A stretch of 64,000 nucleotides of DNA from Terana coerulea (lineage: Eukaryota > Basidiomycota > Agaricomycetes > Polyporales > Phanerochaetaceae): assembly GCA_024811115.1 (NCBI GenBank), contig JAKOGH010000812.1, positions 434,001-498,000 of the forward strand, read 5' to 3'. Position numbers and translations under genes: made by a program. The notes below the pieces were generated by a model. That model made no database searches and was not told where the DNA came from. It saw nothing but the letters and a program-made list of their open reading frames with translations. Shown here piece after piece: positions 1-13,739 of this stretch; the stretch's first letter is position 1, and every line of letters begins with the position of its first letter.

Positions 1-549
1 GTCTTCCAAGATCGCTGCCCAATGCCTTAATCAACAGCCATATCACAGATCTAGCAGCAAGATGAATGTGCATTGCCAGAATTTCCACCCATGAAATGCT
101 GGCGCAGTCCACTGTTGCCTCCCAGAACCAACACGCTCCCACCATCATCGCTTGCTGTTCGCAACAACACACAGCTGGCCATAGCATAGCATCGTGCATA
201 CCCTTCCAGCATCTCTCTCACTCAAAAAGCGCTGTATAGCCATAATTTGCCTTTACGAAGTACTATTGCTAGCACATTTAATCAATACGCCGGAGACAGA
301 ATGGAAAGTCACAGTGTGGATATACCGCTACCGTTATGGTTTCAACCGGCCCGACTGGCTTCATGCTGACTGACGGCAATCATGTTCCTGTTAAGAGCAA
401 GAAACCAACACTATTGAGTATTATGAACAAGCACAGTATGGGGAACTCACTGGGTATACCTAATTTCAGTACATTCTCTTGAACCTCCTCTGCAAGAGGA
501 TAGACCAAAGACACAGCAAGCTCTTGCACAATGCTCAAAGTGGTGCTTT
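1..549. other. No supportable gene
   Basis: This stretch lies downstream of the 3' end of the broken DUF6535 gene. I see no long reading frame, repeat or RNA gene in it. It may contain the old 3' flank of that gene. Confidence 0.4.
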
Positions 550-772
550 CTAAGATTGGAAGAGGTTTATCAGCTTCAAATGGTCCTCGACGTTTTCTGC
601 CTCAATATCATTGATAATAGGGGATTCATGTGAGAAGAGGCCACGAAGACGGTCCAAGGCCGGCATCGCCTGCTGAAATGCGCGCTGACCGATGCAAACA
701 TCCAACAAGAACGTCGCAGCTGCCGCCCCTGGCAGAATCAGCAGCTTCAACCGACAAACAACCGGTGTCCAC

Positions 773-1129
773 TAGTGATAGGCAGGGGTTCACAAACCCT
801 CTAAGGGTTAAGGGTAAGGATACAGAGGGTAAGGGTAAGGGTTGAGGAAAGTTAACCCTTGTCTGGCAGGGGTCTATATTTAAGCACCAGGCATGTTGCT
901 AGAGAGGGCTGCAAGTGTTATAAGTGCTTTCAATACCAATGCAAGCCACTCAAATAGAAGACTGACATTATAAGTAAGTGGGGAAAGCACTTAAAGCACT
1001 GTTTTCAGCCTATTTTGAGAAGGGTTTGAAGGGTAGCCTCAACCCTTACCCTTCATAAAGGTAAGGGTATTGAGAGTAAGGGTAAGGGTGGCCCTCTGAG
1101 CATAGAGGGCTTACCCTTGCCAATCACTA
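773..1129. mobile_element. hAT-like MITE in DUF6535 pseudogene
   Basis: This 357-bp element has terminal inverted repeats TAGTGAT(A/T)GGCA(A/G)GGGT at both ends. It is flanked by imperfect 8-bp duplications, gtgtccac (765-772) and gcgttcac (1130-1137). A TAG-starting TIR with an 8-bp duplication is typical of hAT elements. It has no coding capacity. Its ends are rich in GGGTAA/TTACCC units. Deleting it plus one duplication rejoins codons LIRLVDTGCLSVEAA, which match LVETGRLSVDAA of the intact paralogue. Confidence 0.8.
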
Positions 1130-1752
1130 GCGTTCACAAGTCGAATGAGGGAATCCACAATGGACACGACTGCTCGAGGAGTGATGAGCATGGATTCTTC
1201 TAAATGCTTCAGGCATATTCTACCCATCTCTTGGATGTCGGCCTTGTCAGTGTAAAGGAACTTAGTCAAGGACCTGATGACATTATCAAGGTGTCCACAC
1301 GTCGTAGCAGACCATGCTGACGATGGCTGCTGTGATATAGCGAGTAGACTTGTTAGCGCATAGACCAAGGAGCATCTCTAGTATAGTCAGAAGTAATTCG
1401 TAGTAAGAGTCTTGGTTGTCCTTGTCAAAGAGGTTTTACAGGCTAATGAGCGAGCGCCTGTCAGGAGAATGAGTCTCTCGACATCTGAAGTGTGCGATCA
1501 CAAATAAGCCCAGCTGAATGACCACAATGCAAGTAACTTACTTCAAATGCCAAACGTATGCGAACTGGCCATAGCGCACTCAAACAAGTACACAGCTGGA
1601 TAACGAAGGTGCTCAATGTCAACTTTATTCTCAATCTTCTGAGCTTCGCATACCTGTAGGAGGATCTGCACAAGTTTTGAACACACTTGTGGTTCTGCGC
1701 TTCCTGTCTTGACTATTTGCGACAGCAGCAGCAGAGATCCCAACAGATTTTC

Positions 1753-2312
1753 TGTCATAAATTTCCCTCAGCGCTAGTCTACAGCGCTCAGAGTGTAACA
1801 TCAAGTCACGGGACATGTTACTCAGTCGTCACAACAGCGTTACAAGATGCTGATCAGTTGGCCATGCAATGGACGCATGGTTATCAGGGATATGCCTCAT
1901 ACAGACACAGGATCATGGACTCAGTTCTGGATTCATTCTAGACTATGACCTCACTATGAGGTCACTATGACATTGTGTACTGGTAGTGTACAGTAGCTAG
2001 ATTAGAACATCTAGATAGTGTTGATGTTAGCATGATAGCTAGGTCAGGATCTGATAAGGGAGTTAGAGCGGTATGCTCTGAAGCCTTAGTCATGGATCAC
2101 CTGACTGTATCAGTCAGCACATGGTATTGAAGGTCTTAGATAGTGTCTGGGATCCCTCTACACATGTATATAAAGAGGCTGGTCTGAGGGCTAACACCCC
2201 GACTCAACAACATCGTTGATTCATATCTCCTCTACTCGCTTTACTCAAAGTCCCCTGCTCTCCCCAACCCCTCAAAGCATTCCTAGCAGGTGAGTATTAG
2301 AGTTTTGTGATA
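1753..2312 (+). mobile_element. Solo LTR in DUF6535 pseudogene
   Basis: This 560-bp insertion starts TGTCA, ends TGATA and is flanked by the 5-bp direct repeat TTTTC (1748-1752 and 2313-2317). The expected LTR end would be TGACA, so one C-to-T change is likely. A TATATAAAG promoter-like box lies near 2168, followed by a CT-rich stretch, as in U3/R/U5. No primer-binding site or internal coding follows, so it is a solo LTR. Removing it with one TTTTC restores the in-frame coding DENLLGSLLLL of the host gene. The retrotransposon family is not assigned. Confidence 0.75.
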
Positions 2313-4499
2313 TTTTCATCCTTCTTGACCCAATCGCATGACGTGAGGTCATCCGATATCATGGAGAAAAGTCTATCCATGTGTTGGATGGCGAAGGCGG
2401 TATTGACCCTTCCAGCATCTTGGGGTTTATGGGAGAATAGTTGCTGTACGTGCCATAATCAAGTTGGTCAAAACCTCCAAGGAAAGAGCGATCCAAGAGA
2501 GCATGCATTCTGTTCGCTTCTCCTGTGTGAGATCATGTAGACATGGACTGAGTTGATTGATTTCATGAGGGGCACAACATATGGGGCCCGGTTGAGAGCT
2601 CGCGTGTCAACGTCGGTAGCTTTCAGCAGCTCTTGAAGTCCTTGAGCCGACTGGTGAATCTCGCGAGTGGTCCAGAAATCTCTGTGTTTTGCCAATTGAT
2701 CCACCAAAGTTAGAGCAATGAAGCGTGTTGAAGGATAAAAAGATCCATGATCCAAAGTGTGCTCTTTGCCATATCCGATGTGTTGTGAATCCGCTGACAT
2801 ATTCATCAACCACAGCAAGTAGCGAATAAAGACGAGGGAGGTGAGAGTGAGAATAACGCAAGCGCCCAAATAAGTAGCACACACAGACGGAGTGACCCAA
2901 AATGCCACTGGGACAATTGGGAATTTGAAGGGACAGCATGGCCAAAGGAGGGGACAGAATGTAGATAGGCCATACAAGATGAGTGGTATGCCGGCAATAA
3001 CAGCAAATGCCGTAGAGATAGAGTGGTCCAGACTGCAGGAGGAGATAATAGAGGCCAACCAAGAATAGCAAGAAAGCTACTTGGAGAGCAATTGGGAGTA
3101 GAACAATGATATTAGGGACTTGCCATAGTAGGAGGTGTGTGTGTCAGTTCTGCCGCAGGCAAATGAAATCACGAATGGAAAGGTGGCCAGGGAGAGGTAG
3201 CGCCCACAGCCATTGGAGTACCACAATGGCAAAGAATGTGACTAAAAGGCTGAGAGTGAGGCTGAGGGTCCAAAGCTTGCTGATGGTAATGGAAACACCG
3301 TCAGGACTGAAAGACGCCGAGTTTGCAGGGAGCATTGCGGTTGCGTTGATGAAGTTTCCGGTGACGGTGAAAGAAGAGAGCTGCAACGAAATCTGCTCGA
3401 GAATCCTTGCAGACTTGTCCCCCGGATCTTCTTGTAACGAGGAGTACGACTCCACAATGAAGGAAGCAACAACAGCGGAGAATAAACCCATCTGAAGTCA
3501 AAAGTGAGACTCATTCAGCATCAAGGATAGCATGCCAAGCCTCACAAAAATCAGTAAATTATTCATTTCATCTTTCCATCCGTCAATCTTGTCTTTGTCA
3601 TACTCTCGGGCTGAGTCGAGCAAGAATGACCAGCCTTGGTCAGCGGCGCTGTTCTAACCGGCCATAAGCGCGTTGTTACTAGCATCCTGATTTGTTCGCG
3701 CACCGTTATGCTACCCTTGATGTTCTCGACTGTTGGGTCGCATGACGGAGTCTTCTTGAGCGAACTTGAGGAATATTGGATTCCATCTATGCAGCAAGGG
3801 TACGCACCGGCTGACCTGCATGAAGGCTCGATTCATGAGAGAAAATACCCTGCTAGATGTTCAGTTCACTCTGGTTAGATACTGCAGCACGCTGATTGAC
3901 ACTCACCGTCTTCGAAGAGGAGCGCTTGGTATTTGAAGAGACCTCAATGCCTTCTACCAGTTCAACAACAGGGCTACCCTGCTTAGCCAACATACTGTGG
4001 TCAGCTCTAGGATCTCGAGAGGCAGTACGTAAGGAACTTGCTTTCAAGTCGGCGGACATGTCAAGCTGGCGCGGAGCCACAGCGAGGGGATAGAACAGAG
4101 TCTTGAGGAGCAGGACGTAGCCGTGTCAAAGAGCCAAACATAAAAGGCTGTTCAAGCGTCTGCCTTGTTTTCACAATGCTTCCGACCCGAACTCATCGGG
4201 AGCTTCTGCATCCATCACATCATGCGCCCATCCAAAGTCGACTGCATGTTGTTTCAGCGCATCGTGTTGAATACACCACCGGGTAACCCGGTCCCTCGAG
4301 CTGAGGTTGCTGGCGCTCAGGCTAGATCAAGCTCTGGTCGGGCCTGCTGGACACACAGATTATCAGCCCGGAGCGAGCTCGCAACTTTCAACCTTAGTTT
4401 GCCCCTCCCTCCTAGCTTGCTCCAGGCTGCGTGCTCCACCTCGCTTTGAGACTCTGATCTCGAGAGTTGAACTGACCTCTGTCGAGTCTCTATCAACCT

Positions 4500-5370
4500 C
4501 TGCCATCGATCCTCGGCATCGATGACAACCACCCGCCGTGCTATAAGTTTTCGTGAGTAAGGCATTGGAGTCTCTGACACACTCATTCACGACCTCCACT
4601 CTCACTCAGTACTTGGCTCCCAGACAACCACCGCCACGATGAAGGGGCTCTCTTGGTTTTGTGATCACAAGTCCTTAGGCAGGTGAGTTTTGACAACACT
4701 GCTCGGACCTCATCTGCTGATTCTTGTGGATGGAGGTGAGGATGGTGCAGCGTCGCCAATCCCGACTCTGCTGGTGAAGGTAGGAAATGTTGATGCATAG
4801 GTCGTTACCATTGTGGTAAGATAGACTTACCTACCTTGAGACTGTACACTGATCAACTCTGTTTCAACAGCCGGCGAACATGGATGACAACTTCAAGAAC
4901 TTCGGGACTTGCTCTCTGTTAGTGCGTCCTCTTCCACTGACTCCGGCTTTTCATCCCCCAAGCTCACCTTTACTACAGGCAACAGCAGCCCGTATCACCC
5001 TATTCCCCAACACACTCTCCTCCCCGACCATCCTGGTCACTGCCTGTGACTTCATGTCCTGCAGCCTGACGAAGCAGTCTATGTTCTTCAGGTACGACAG
5101 TGTGAGTCATACCATCACTGTCACTCACACAGACATACTGACATTTCACTATACAGAACAGTTTCTTCGCAAGCTCCAATGTTCTGTCACCAATTTCCCC
5201 AAGATGCCCTGGTTGCATTACTTATTCTTGTACTTATAACAGTAAGTGGTAGCTGGTCTCACCAGCAGTAAGGGGTATGTATGAGTATCACAAGCCAGCA
5301 TAGTGTATTGTGTGTATATTACTGCATGTATTACATCTGCTCAACAATAAATGCGATTTTATCACAATAA
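4500..5370 (+). other. Possible spliced transcript, no known protein
   Basis: The sequence has several strong intron-like signals in order: GTGAGTAAGG near 4552 with CACTCAG near 4608; GTGAGT at 4683 with TTTCAACAG near 4870; GTTAGTG near 4918 with CTACAG near 4979. AATAAA near 5346 could be a polyadenylation signal. A short ATG frame starts near 4639 (MKGLSWFCDHK). I do not recognise any protein. It could be a lineage-specific small gene, a non-coding RNA or part of an unrecognised repeat. Confidence 0.3.
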
Positions 5371-6012
5371 TGTCTGTGTCTGATGAGGGTTACCATACAT
5401 GGCATGCGAGGCAGCAAGCTGCCGACAAATCCTGGGGACGGCGCTGAGTGCGACAAGCTCAGATTGCCCTTGCGAGCAGGCCGACGCAGCCCCAGTCCCA
5501 GCCTGAAGCAACCTGCCCAAGGGAAGCCTGGAACAAGATGTGCTCACTTTTCTCAACGCGACCCTGGTGTCGGATTGATCACAGGATCGGACACCGGGTC
5601 TGATCCAGACCCTGACCAAGGCTGCGCCAACTTCGCCGCCGCCCGGTGGTGTAATACGTCCGGTAGGCTGATAGCTAAAGTCCAGAATCAAATGAATGGG
5701 ACAGTACGGCACCGGCAGGGTACAGTGCGATGCACAAGTCCGAGATTACTCACCGGTAGAAAGGCAATTATTGAACGTCGGTAGGGTTATGCGACAAGTG
5801 GTTCAGTCAATTGCAGATTTGATGTTCAACTGCAGACGCATAAGAAGATAAGAACTGGTCAAGTTGGCGAAGTTGTTGCGTATAGACGAGGAACATCTCC
5901 GGCATGGTCAGACATTGGTCGAGTTGTGGTCGTCTGCGTCGGGTCTGCGTGAGAAGAGTTGGCGCATCAAATTGCGCCAGGACGGGCGTTACGGCTGGCC
6001 ATCAATTTGCCA
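5371..6012. other. Intergenic, upstream of FIT gene
   Basis: There is an open frame at 5383-5784, but its composition does not look coding and I recognise no family. The 3' part is probably promoter or 5' UTR for the FIT gene. Confidence 0.35.
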
Positions 6013-7248
6013 ATGGCGCTTACGGGTGCAGGCTACGTCAGTGTAATTAGCCACGTGGCGGGTTTGGGGATATTGCTCGCTGTGCCTGTAGCCCGCTACC
6101 ACACTCTCCATCCTACATCCACCAACGGTGAGTCGTCCCATCTTGCAGCTATGTTCAAAGGAGCTTACTTTGACGGTGCCCAACCAGCTATGCCCGCATT
6201 TCCGCTTAAAACTCTTCTGGCGCTGACCGCGGTCGCGCTGTTCGGCACGCTCTACAGCGTAGCCTACAAGACCTACCTCGACACCTCGAACCCCATGCTC
6301 ACACACCTCCCACATCCGCTGCACAAAACGCACTACTTTGCCACGAAAGCCAACTTCCTCAACGTGCTCTTCATCAAGAAGCTCTGGGGCTGGACGACCG
6401 CCGCGTTCCTCGCCCTTTTCCTCACGAGCCCGCCAGGGCTCCAACTCAAGGAACGCCTGTACAAGTTCGCCGCGGAGACGGCGGTGTGGCTTGTGTTTAC
6501 GGGATGGTTCTTTGGCCCGAGCTTGCTGGACCGGTTCACGACGAGTACGGGTGGCGAGTGCATTGCGTACCTGCCCTCAGGGGATATCATCACCGTACCT
6601 CAGGATCTGTGCTACCGCAAGGTCGCACTCTCGACAGCATCCCATCCCGATCTCTTCACTGCCGTCACAGGACCGGACAATATGAACGCGTGGACGCAGG
6701 TCCCGCGGCTGCGCAGAGGCCACGACATCTCAGGACATTTGTTCCTACTCACTATGTCCGTCCTGTTTCTGACGGAACAACTCACGTACTCGTTCAGGAG
6801 AGTGCCGAGTACGGGAAGGGTGCAGGATGCCTGGTCAGGAGCACATAAGGCGGCCATCGTTGCGAACCTCGTCGTGGTAGTGCTTGGGTTCTTCGCGACG
6901 TACACGACGAGCGTGTACTTCCACACGCCATTGGAGAAGGTCTCCGGATTTCGTGAGTTCATCTGTGTTACCTTCTTCGTTTGCTGTACTGAGTACTTCT
7001 GGTAGTTCTTGGAGTTGCCGGGTATGCAATCACGCGGAATTCATTCTTCAAGCCCGCCGTTCCAGTGGAGAAGCGTCCTGTGGAACCAGTTGAAGCTCGT
7101 GCAGTCACTTCCATAACGTCCTCTCGCGAACAAGTACGCAAAATAACTTGTTTTGTTGATTATGATGAGGGCTAACGTCTTCACCATCCAGGATGCTAAT
7201 GACGATCATGTCATCCACGTACCGATACCACTAATGTATACCTTTTAA
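6013..7248 (+). CDS. FIT family / Scs3-like ER lipid-droplet protein
   Basis: Predicted exons are 6013-6952, 7006-7133 and 7192-7248, all with GT-AG introns and consistent phase. FIT2/Scs3 proteins are multi-span ER membrane enzymes needed for lipid droplet budding and ER phospholipid homeostasis; FIT2 is reported to cleave fatty acyl-CoA. The sequence shows several hydrophobic segments, the family motif GHDISGH (first His about residue 237) and a second conserved His in YFHTPLEK (about residue 304). These are the two family histidines. Translation from 6013 gives about 374 aa. The ATG at 6190 (MPAFPLKTLLAL) starts just before the first strong membrane segment and may be the real start, giving about 315 aa. 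The short acidic tail after the last membrane segment is encoded by exon 3. Confidence 0.85.
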
Positions 7249-7442
7249 GTCATGTATCCAATGTGCTCATGTAATCTTACGCATTGACTTGCATTTGACC
7301 CTATATTACCTCGAAATACAGGAACAAAATGAAGGTCGCATCGTGCATCCTTTATAACAATATCTACCAAATAGCAAGGGTATTGATACAGTCGTCCTCC
7401 GTCATAGATACAGTCTTTTTATTCTGTTCATTGATGTCGCAT

Positions 7443-8663
<1,221 letters not shown>

Positions 8664-9589
8664 TGTGAGTCAGTGGTGGTGGTCGGGGTGAAAGAGGCGA
8701 TATTGACCTGTGCAGTGTTCAGTAGCACTGACGTGTCTTTATGTGCCCGGTAGACCTGGACACCAAACGGCTCGGTGTGAGAGCTTTCAAGGCGATGTGA
8801 AGGTGGTGAGAGCGAAAGCCGGTGAAAGTTGTGTCGGGGCAAACGGTCTCAAATATTACCGTGTCCTTTCCGCGGTTAAGCGTAGCTTTGCAAGTACGTG
8901 TCGGTGCATTCTAACACGTCAATGCTGATAATGATCAAGAGAAAGCGATGTTTGTGGCAGAACCCAGTGAAAGGTGTACAGGTACGAATAGATGGACGTG
9001 GTGGTGGTTAAGCTAGACTTGCAGAAATCACACGACTGAAACAGCAGCTTCGGCATTCCCAGGCTCCTCGGTAACGAGCCCAGCGTACATACATATGTGG
9101 CCCGTGTGCCTGAGTATACTAAGACTAGATTGAACGATGTGAGGATGGGTTGCAGTGGCTGCCCCAGCAGGGATGGTTGTACGAAAGCGTCGGCGACCTT
9201 CAAGCTGGCAAACACCTTGTCGTGCTGTATCTTCCATCACATGTTCTGTGCATGTCTTTCCCGCATTATTTCCTGGTGTACTAGCAACGGAGCTCTGGTA
9301 GTACCGCAAAGATGTAGGGAGGTAAGGTGAAGAAACTTGAGCTTGGACACTTATGAGCGTAAGAAGAAGAGGGAGAGGTTGTTGACTGTGACTCGTAAGC
9401 AACTGCTGTCAGCGACAGGTTTGATCTAATCTGAGATTTGATGGGCGCTTCTGAACTTTGAATACATGCCTGCTGCTTTGGCAGCTTGATCCTGGCTTAC
9501 ACCTCCTACGAGTCATCTCGTACTAGGGCGGCTCTAAGCCTGCCCATATAACCCCCACTACCCTCACGAAACCCTCTAGAAACCTAGAG
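8664..9589. other. Divergent intergenic region between HEM2 and ILS1
   Basis: This 926-bp region separates the start codons of HEM2 (minus) and the isoleucyl-tRNA synthetase (plus). It has no supportable gene. CATATAAC at 9544-9551 lies about 40 bp upstream of the ILS1 ATG and could serve as a core promoter element. Confidence 0.45.
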
Positions 9590-12500
9590 ATGTCTTTTCC
9601 AGATCACGATCGTGAGTCATCGCCGTTTCACAGGACTTTACGCTCGTCTGACCGTGATAATCTGCAGTGTCTGCACAGTTTAACTTTGCGAGCGAGGAGG
9701 AGAAGGTCATCCAGTACTGGAGGGATATCGATGCGTTCCAGACGAGCTTGAAGCTGTCTGAAGGACGACCACCTTTCACGTTCTACGATGGACCACCGTT
9801 CGCGACCGGCTTGCCGCACTATGGTCATTTGCTTGCTGGTACCATCAAGGTGCGTTCCGCGGAAGCTGCAAATCGCTTATTCATGACTAATAAGTCTGCA
9901 GGACATCGTAACAAGACACGCACATGTTAGCGGGTACCATGTCACCCGTCGCTTCGGTTGGGACACGCACGGCCTGCCTGTCGAACACGAGATCGACAAG
10001 AAACTCGGAATCACCGGGCGAGAGGATGTTATGAAGATGGGCATCGACAAATACAACGAAGAGTGCCGGTCTATTGTTATGCGGTACTCCTCGGAATGGC
10101 GCGCTACGGTCGAGCGTATGGGTCGCTGGATCGATTTCGACAATGATTACAAGACACTAAACCTATCCTTCATGGAAAGTGTATGGTGGGCGTTCGGCGA
10201 GCTGTTCAAGAAGGGGGTTGTGTACCGTGGCCAGAAGGTTATGCCATATTCGACGGGATGCCTTACGCCGCTATCAAACTTTGAGGCGGGTCTCAGTTAC
10301 AAGGATGTCAACGATCCTGCAGGTGCGTGGTGTGTTTACTGCATATGTTACCGATATCAACTTCTCTGCCGGTAGTGACTGTTGCATTCCCTCTCGTCGA
10401 CGACCGCAAAACCTCCCTTCTGGCTTGGACCACCACCCCATGGACACTCCCTTCTAACCTCGCGCTGTGCGTTCACCCCGAGTACACCTACGTCAAAATC
10501 CACGACGAGCAACACGACCAAAACTTCATCCTGCACGAAAATCTGCTGCGCACGCTATACAAGGACCCGAAGAAAGCCAAGTTCAAGAAGCTGGGCACGT
10601 TTAAGGGTTCGGACATGAAGGGCTGGCGTTATGTGCCACTGTTCGAGTACTTCACGGAGCAGTTCGAGGACCGCGCATTCCGAGTGGTGAATGACACGTA
10701 TGTCACTGCCGAGGACGGTACGGGTATTGTTCACCAAGCACCTGCGTTCGGTGAGGATGATCACCGTGTCGCGGTTGAGAACGGGGTTATTCGTAGCGAT
10801 GAGATGCCTCCATGTCCCATCGATGATGCTGGCCGATTTACGAAGGAAGTCCCTGACTTTGCCGGTCAACACGTGAAGGTATGTATGTCTTACGATGCAT
10901 TTCAATTTGATGACACCCAAACCCTCGGTTAGGTCGCGGATAAGGATATCCAAAAGGTCTTAAAGGCGAAGGGTCGCTTGATCGTCCAGTCGACACTGAA
11001 CCATTCGTACCCATTCTGCTGGAGGTAGGCATATTCTGCGATCTATTTGTCCCGCGACTAAGCTTCATGCAGATCAGGTACACCCCTCATCTACCGCGCT
11101 ATTCCCGCATGGTTTGTCCATGTCACACCCATCGTTGACCAGCTCGTGGCGAACAACAAAGAGACGCGCTGGGTGCCGCAGAACGTTGGCGATAACCGCT
11201 TTGGCAACTGGCTCGCAAACGCACGCGACTGGAATATCTCGCGGAATCGGTACTGGGGCACGCCCATCCCGCTGTGGGCCTCTGACGACTACGAAGAGAT
11301 CGTGTGCGTGGGCAGCGTAGAGGAGCTCGAGGCCTTGAGTGGTGTTAAGGGTATCACGGACCTGCATCGGGACAAGATTGACCACATCGTTATTCCGAGC
11401 AAGCAGGGCAAGGGCTCCTTGAAGCGGGTGGATGAAGTGTTTGACTGCTGGTTCGAGTCAGGAAGGTCAGTGCTATGCTATTAATCGCCGTCATGCAGAT
11501 CTAAATTAGATTTTACAGCATGCCATACGCCCAACAGCATTATCCTTTCGAGAACAAGGATGCCTTTGAGAATGGATTCCCTGCCGATTTTGTCTCAGAA
11601 GGCATTGACCAGACCCGTGGTATGTCTCATTTTATCTTTCTCTAGGATATACTATCTCACTTGACACTAAAGGTTGGTTCTACACCCTACTCGTACTTTC
11701 TACACATCTCTTCGGCAAGGCACCATGGAAAAACTTGATTGTCACCGGTCTCGTTCTCGCCGCGTGAGTAGACTTCTTGCCCCTACAAAACTCGTCTCTT
11801 TTACTCATGCGAGTAACAGCGACGGCAAGAAGATGTCCAAGAGCTTGAAGAACTATCCCGATCCCAACCTTGTCATCAACCAGTACGGTGCTGACGCAAC
11901 AAGAATGTTTCTCGTTAACTCCCCCATTGTCCGCGGTGACAACCTGCGCTTCCGGGAAGAGGGTGTTCGCGAAGTCATCTCCCGTGTCCTCCTCCCATGG
12001 CTAAATGCCTTCCGCTTCTTCCTCGGCCAGGTTGCGCTGCACCGCAAAACCGGCTTCTTCGACTTCAAGTACAACCCGCACGCGGTCGCGTCAAACAACG
12101 TGATGGATCGCTGGATCCTCGCGCGCTGCCAATCGCTCATCAAGCTCGTGCGCGAGGAGATGGCGGCGTATCGCCTGTATACGATCATTCCGCGGTTGCT
12201 GGATCTTGTGGACGAGCTGACGAACTGGTATATTCGGTTCAACAGGAAGAGGCTAAAGGGAGAGGATGGGAAGGAGGATACGATTGCGGCGATGAACACC
12301 TTGTTCGAGACATTATTCACACTTTGCCGGACCATGGTATGTGCTTTCACAGCTGCTAATGCGATTGCCTGACATTTGTGTAGTCATCATACACTCCCTT
12401 CTTGACCGAGAACATCTACCAAGCTCTGCGTCCGTTTATCCCAGAGGACCCCAAGGCTGGCGATACCCGATCTATCCATTTCCTGCTCTTCCCTGAAGTC

Positions 12501-13350
12501 AAGGAGGAGTATTTCGATGTTACTATCGAGCGGCAAGTCAAGCGGATGCAGTCTGTCATCGAACTCACCCGTGTCCTCCGTGAAAGGCACAACCTTTCCC
12601 TCAAGGTACGTGAAGTGATCCTATTATATGCGCTTGATAGTGAATGTGTGTTGCCAGACCCCACTTCGTGACCTTCTGGTCTTCCACCCAGACCAGGAAT
12701 GGCTCGATGACGCCAAATCCCTCCAACGCTACATCCAATCCGAGCTCAACGTCCGCGACGTCATCTTCACCTCCGACGAAGCGCTCTCCGGCGTGCGGTA
12801 CCGCGCGGTCGCCGACTGGCCCGTGCTCGGCCGCAAGCTGCGCAAGGACATCGGCCGTGTCAAGAACGCGCTCCCGAAGGTCTCGAGCGACGACGTCAAG
12901 GCGTACAGCCTGTCCGGCAAGATCACGATCGACGGCATCGAGCTCGTCGAGGGCGACCTCGCCGTGCAGCGCTACATCGAGCTGCCCGAGGCGTCCGAGG
13001 CGCAGTACGCGACGAACACGGACAACGACGTCGTCGTGCGGCTCGACATCCAGATCCACCCTGACCTCGTCGGCGAGTGGCTCATGCGGGAGCTCATCAA
13101 CCGCGTGCAAAAGCTCCGCAAGGCGGCGGGTCTGCAGGCGACGGACGACGTGGACGTGTTTTACAAGTTCGAGGAGGGCGATGGGTCAGATCTTCTGGAG
13201 GCGATGAAGGCGCATGGGGATGTCATCGAGAAGACGGTGCGCAGTGTGCCCAAGGACGTCAAGCAGCGTAAGCCAAGCCAGAAGGTGCTGATCGAGGAGG
13301 AGCAAGAAGTTGCCGAGGTCAAGTTCGTTTTATCGTTAGCGAAGCTGTGA
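9590..13350 (+). CDS. ILS1: Cytosolic isoleucyl-tRNA synthetase
   Basis: Predicted exons: 9590-9611, 9668-9849, 9902-10322, 10376-10878, 10933-11024, 11073-11465, 11519-11619, 11673-11763, 11820-12336, 12384-12605 and 12658-13350. All introns are GT-AG and the spliced frame is open for 1078 aa, the usual length for eukaryotic cytosolic IleRS. It charges tRNA-Ile with isoleucine. The class I signatures are in place: HYGH at residues 58-61 and KMSKS at 606-610. The CP1 editing domain lies between them, with [15 protein letters not shown] and a WFV...[11 protein letters not shown] region. The zinc-associated anticodon-binding and C-terminal regions follow. There is no mitochondrial presequence. 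The first exon contributes only seven full codons; the start ATG at 9590 is the only one that splices in frame. Confidence 0.96.
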
Positions 13351-13739
13351 GATGACTATGTGCATGAAATCAAGTAAAAAGGTGTATTACAATACAGATG
13401 TGCTTCTAGAATACATACTCCAGGCCAATATAGTGAAGCCCTAACGTACAACGCCTGCCCGATGTGGTTTGAGCCTTTCAGATTTCACACCCGAGGTCAA
13501 GACGCACATTAGACCAAGGGCTTCAGAGGAATGACAGTCCTCCGAGATCGACCCATCTGGGCGGCATTGAAGGCGGGCTACCCGAGATTGGTCGTGTCCT
13601 GTCACTGGACAACTGATGAGATTCAAGAAACGTGGTAGGAAGACGAGTGCAAAATGAGTCCCACTTACAGGTGCTATTTAGAAACTACTTCTAGCGCAGC
13701 ACGTAATGGTGTCCTTGATTAACGAACTGGCATGAGGGG
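13351..13739. other. Convergent 3' region, no gene seen
   Basis: This 389-bp spacer lies between the 3' ends of ILS1 and SNU23. It should contain both terminators and poly(A) sites. I see no additional coding sequence. Confidence 0.5.

Larger units (their letters stand above)
550..4059 (-). pseudogene. DUF6535 membrane protein, disrupted copy
   Basis: This is a decayed paralogue of the intact gene at 14897-17417. Reading on the minus strand, a start near 4059 is followed by a short variable N-terminus and a donor near 3908. The conserved core follows: DQGWSFLLDSAREYD near 3640, then ESYSSLQEDPGDKSARILEQ near 3440, then hydrophobic segments to about 2820. The C-terminal helical part lies near 2300-2520, 1540-1752, 1138-1368 and 550-770. 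Breaks are clear. One extra base near 3030 shifts the frame between YYLL and SLDHSIST. A 560-bp LTR sits in the codon run after DEN (1753-2312). A MITE sits at 773-1129. Another frame change lies near 735. Removing both insertions restores sequence collinear with the intact paralogue. DUF6535 proteins are an expanded basidiomycete membrane family of unknown function. Confidence 0.85.

Noticed and set aside
800..1120. Interstitial telomeric repeat array
   Set aside because: The units read GGGTAA/TAAGGG rather than regular TTAGGG, are interrupted, and lie wholly inside an element with hAT-type ends.
5383..5784. 133-codon open frame as a gene
   Set aside because: Composition is not protein-like, there is no family match and no promoter or intron signals.
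12601..13110. 169-codon minus-strand frame inside ILS1
   Set aside because: It is the antisense of a GC-rich IleRS exon; the plus-strand reading is clearly the real one.
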